Assembly: GCF_012863495.1 (NCBI RefSeq)
Contig: NZ_JAAVJL010000001.1
Span: forward strand, 1,426,001-1,490,000
Origin: Pseudanabaena yagii GIHE-NHR1
Lineage (GTDB): Bacteria > Cyanobacteriota > Cyanobacteriia > Pseudanabaenales > Pseudanabaenaceae
Direction: 5' to 3'
DNA length: 64,000 nucleotides
Of the stretch, positions 61,493-64,000 are shown in pieces. Every line of letters begins with the position of its first letter. The stretch's first letter is position 1. A program made the translations under genes and the position numbers. The notes below the pieces were generated by a model. It searched no databases. It was not told the origin of the DNA and was given only the letters and a program-made list of their open reading frames with translations.

Positions 61493-64000
61493 CTATGCCC
61501 CTACGGGATTCTCACTCAATTTTGCTAATTCCTTTTTCGCAAATTCCTTTAACTTTTCATCAGGATCGCTGTTAGAGACTGTCTTCAATAACTCCAATGT
61601 TTGAGGTTTGTCGCTGTAATGTTTGAGGATTGCTTCTAGTGCAGTTTGACGAGGATTAGTTTGGTCATCTTTTTCACGTTTAAAGGGATCGTGGATAGCG
61701 CGATCGCATAAAAAATCAAATGTTTGTGGGTGATCTTTCCAGCCTTTGGCAATCTCTTGTACCGCCGCCCTTCGCACATATTCATTCTGATCATTAAGAG
61801 CGCGATCTTTTAGCCAAGGAAGGTTATCAGAGTCATCTTTCCAGCCTTTGGCAATCTCTATTACTGCTACCATTCGCACAAACCAACTCTCATTGTTAAG
61901 AGCGCAGTCTTTTAGCCAAGGAAGGGTTTCAGTGTCTTCTTTCCAGCCTTGGGCAATCTCTTCTAGTGCTGAAATAGGTATAAAAAATCGTGATTCAAAC
62001 TTAAGACATCTTTTCAACCAAGTTAATATCCCAGAGCTATCTTGCCAATTGCTTACAATGTTGTTTATGAGTCTCCTTGCTAATTCAAGATTAAACTCAT
62101 AAGGACTTTCTTGTTCGGCTTCATGTTGTAAAGTTTTTAGTAATTTACTCGATGTAGGAGTAATCAAGTTTCTATTTCTCACCTCTACAAAGCAATCTGC
62201 CGCTAATAATAGATTTGATAGTCCTTCTTTTTTAAGTTTACCTTCATCTAGATACGCACTTTTATCAACTTTCTGCTCCAAAAGAAAATCAATAATATCC
62301 GCAACAAATCTAGGTTCGATCATCCCAGAAATTAGCCGTAAAACCTCATGCCATGACTCATCTTGCCAATGCTTACCAAACACATCATTGATTAACTGCT
62401 CAATCGTCAGCGTCTGCGACTCCTTAAACTGCCAAACAAACTCCCACGCACAAAAATATTCCAAAAAAGTGCGATGCACAAAACCATAGGAATCTCCACC
62501 CAGATCGCAGAGGATGAAATTGCGCGTGCGAAGTTGACCAATCATGATACGGGCAATTTCCCTTGGCTTCTCCACCTCAATCGTCCTCAGATAATCCGTC
62601 AAAATGCCCTCCAACTGCGCCGCACTAATCAAATTCCCCGCCAAACCCTTCGCACTCGACTGCATATGATAGGCAACCTTCCGCAACATCGCCTGCTTAT
62701 CGCGATAGTCAATCGTTTTCGGATCAATCCGTCGATCCTCCACTAGCGCCCGTTCCACATCCCACTGATGCAACAACACCCTAGAAGATTGGTTATACAG
62801 TTCAGGACGATCCCTCGGTAACTCCTGATTACGATTAAGAATCGCCATCATCGTTAATAACAAAGGATTTCCCGCCAACTCCTTAATCGATCGCGACTCC
62901 CTAATCGCCTTCTGCAACCGTTCCCGTTTGCGATCCTTATCCGCACCCTCCGCAAAATTCAGATCATGCCAACGCACCACAAAATCCTGCATCTGCTCAT
63001 CATTCAACTCTTGCAGCATAAAGTGCTGAAACCCCGCATCCCTCAACCGTTGTGCCTTATAACCCAACCACCGCGAAGTCGCGATCGATCTCACCGCAGG
63101 ATACTCATTCGTAAAGCGATGGATATCCGTCACCACCTCATCGCGCAACGCAGGATCGAACACCTCATCAATCCCATCAAAAAGGGCAATGACATCACCA
63201 TTCTTCAGCTTTTCATGCAAATCCTGCTGATTCAGCCGACAGGTAATATTCCCACCATGAATAAACGAAACAATATCCTTACATTTTCCTGCTTGCTTAT
63301 CACGGGCATAAGTCCGCAACTCCAACAAAAGCGGCAATGGATACAAAGGTAAATCTCGCACAGGTCGCTCTGCCCAAATCAGCGCTAAATATTGCAACAG
63401 CGTCGATTTTCCTGAACCAGGGTCGCCCAAGATTACCGCATACTTAGCAACCCCATCCTTCGCCAACTCCTGCGGATCGCCCAAAACCTCAAATACCCCC
63501 CGAATCGGTTGCTCGACATAGCGCTTGCGATGATTTTCTAACTCCGCTTCGGCAAGTTCCAACGCATCCAACTGTCCACTCTCCTGCAACAGCCGCGATC
63601 GATCCTTTGGCAACTCATACACCTGCGGAATAAACTCCTGACATTCCCGCAAATTCTGCGGAATAAAGATCTTCCACAGCTTCAACTCGTTGTAATAAAC
63701 CCCAGTCGTATCCAGAGATTCCAGCTTTAAGTTGCCATACTGTTCCCGCAAACCCTCTGCATACTTCTCCAAATCAAAAGCTGGCGCAATTCCTACCGCT
63801 TCTTGCACAGCATCGGCGATTTTATCTAAGGTCTGCACCTCAAAAATCGGACGCAACTTATCCGAATTCTGGACAATCTTCTTCACGGCTCGGATGTAGG
63901 ACTTACTCAAAAAGTCCCAATTCATATCCTCTGGCAAAAGTGGTGAATTCAACTCTGTCCAAACTCTCACCAATAGTGCCGTATTGATCGCCTTACATTC
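61493..64000 (-). CDS. NACHT-domain NTPase with C-terminal HEAT-like repeats, 5' truncated by window edge
   Basis: At least 835 codons; the frame is open to the right edge, so the true N-terminus, possibly an effector domain, lies outside. The Met at 63973 would be an internal TTG. The NTPase core (residues from that Met) starts at ~180: Walker A VILGDPGSGKSTLLQYLAL, Walker B VIALFDGIDEVFDP, sensor region VRSIATSRWLGY, and NPLLLTMMAILN. A helical region follows with FVHRTFLEYFCAWEFV. The C-terminal ~200 residues hold HEAT-like repeats of ~35 residues (WLKDRALNDQNEYVRRAAVQ, EIAKGWKDD). Bacterial NACHT (NLR-related) proteins include phage-defence systems. The last codons, PVGA and stop, coincide with the neighbouring repeat motif. 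Confidence 0.88.
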   Translation of the reverse strand, partial: ECKAINTALLVRVWTELNSPLLPEDMNWDFLSKSYIRAVKKIVQNSDKLRPIFEVQTLDKIADAVQEAVGIAPAFDLEKYAEGLREQYGNLKLESLDTTGVYYNELKLWKIFIPQNLRECQEFIPQVYELPKDRSRLLQESGQLDALELAEAELENHRKRYVEQPIRGVFEVLGDPQELAKDGVAKYAVILGDPGSGKSTLLQYLALIWAERPVRDLPLYPLPLLLELRTYARDKQAGKCKDIVSFIHGGNITCRLNQQDLHEKLKNGDVIALFDGIDEVFDPALRDEVVTDIHRFTNEYPAVRSIATSRWLGYKAQRLRDAGFQHFMLQELNDEQMQDFVVRWHDLNFAEGADKDRKRERLQKAIRESRSIKELAGNPLLLTMMAILNRNQELPRDRPELYNQSSRVLLHQWDVERALVEDRRIDPKTIDYRDKQAMLRKVAYHMQSSAKGLAGNLISAAQLEGILTDYLRTIEVEKPREIARIMIGQLRTRNFILCDLGGDSYGFVHRTFLEYFCAWEFVWQFKESQTLTIEQLINDVFGKHWQDESWHEVLRLISGMIEPRFVADIIDFLLEQKVDKSAYLDEGKLKKEGLSNLLLAADCFVEVRNRNLITPTSSKLLKTLQHEAEQESPYEFNLELARRLINNIVSNWQDSSGILTWLKRCLKFESRFFIPISALEEIAQGWKEDTETLPWLKDCALNNESWFVRMVAVIEIAKGWKDDSDNLPWLKDRALNDQNEYVRRAAVQEIAKGWKDHPQTFDFLCDRAIHDPFKREKDDQTNPRQTALEAILKHYSDKPQTLELLKTVSNSDPDEKLKEFAKKELAKLSENPVGA

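Overview
This window looks like a chromosome segment of a cyanobacterium, probably a Pseudanabaena-like filamentous species. The evidence is frequent HIP1 palindromes (GCGATCGC) and genes typical of oxygenic phototrophs: ndhM, a psb32-like TPM protein, DUF928, DUF1400 and DUF2996 proteins, a group 2 sigma-70 factor and a predicted cyanobacteriochrome kinase. The genus is an inference. Both ends cut through genes: a WcaI-like glycosyltransferase on the left and a NACHT NTPase on the right.

Layout. 1-7.1 kb holds a glycosyltransferase, a YraN-type protein, a secreted pentapeptide-repeat protein, a SpoIIE-type phosphatase fused to 14 WD40 repeats, and an orphan DevC permease. 7.1-12.5 kb is the str operon (rpsL-rpsG-fusA-tufA, minus strand) preceded by tpiA, which starts with TTG. 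12.6-13.7 kb contains no recognised gene. It holds two diverged tandem copies of a ~490-bp block with a conserved terminator-like hairpin and two frame-preserved small ORFs. I consider this the most likely undescribed element. 13.8-16.4 kb encodes a FemAB/GNAT-like protein, an orphan XisI, and a FolB-RNase HI fusion. 16.6-21.6 kb encodes two overlapping hybrid kinases; the upstream one carries a GAF domain with both cysteines of a DXCF cyanobacteriochrome.

21.8-30.6 kb contains YlqF, the Psb32-like protein, and a sugar cluster (sucrose-phosphate phosphatase, two GT4 enzymes of which one resembles a minimal sucrose-phosphate synthase, an amylo-glucosidase and a GH32/43-like protein). 30.7-38.6 kb has an XPB-like helicase, a paralogous pair of peptidoglycan-binding proteins, a TPR-like protein, DUF2996, ndhM and the sigma factor. 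38.6-40 kb is a mostly empty 1.4-kb gap. 40-55.5 kb carries DUF928, fabI, a Crp regulator, an oxidoreductase, ssb, tRNA-Thr(CGU), a DUF1400 hydrolase, a phasin-like protein, menE with an in-frame repeat insertion, a DCC/TspO pair, and egtD and egtB separated by an AT-rich acyltransferase. 55.7-60.1 kb encodes a second two-kinase signalling operon with four CBS domains. 60.3-64 kb has a DUF427 protein, a five-unit repeat array, and a NACHT-HEAT protein of the type linked to bacterial immunity.

Intergenic space is rich in long, often perfect palindromes. Several have exactly a 24-bp stem and a 3-nt loop although their arms differ completely in sequence. Several MITE-like elements are also present.
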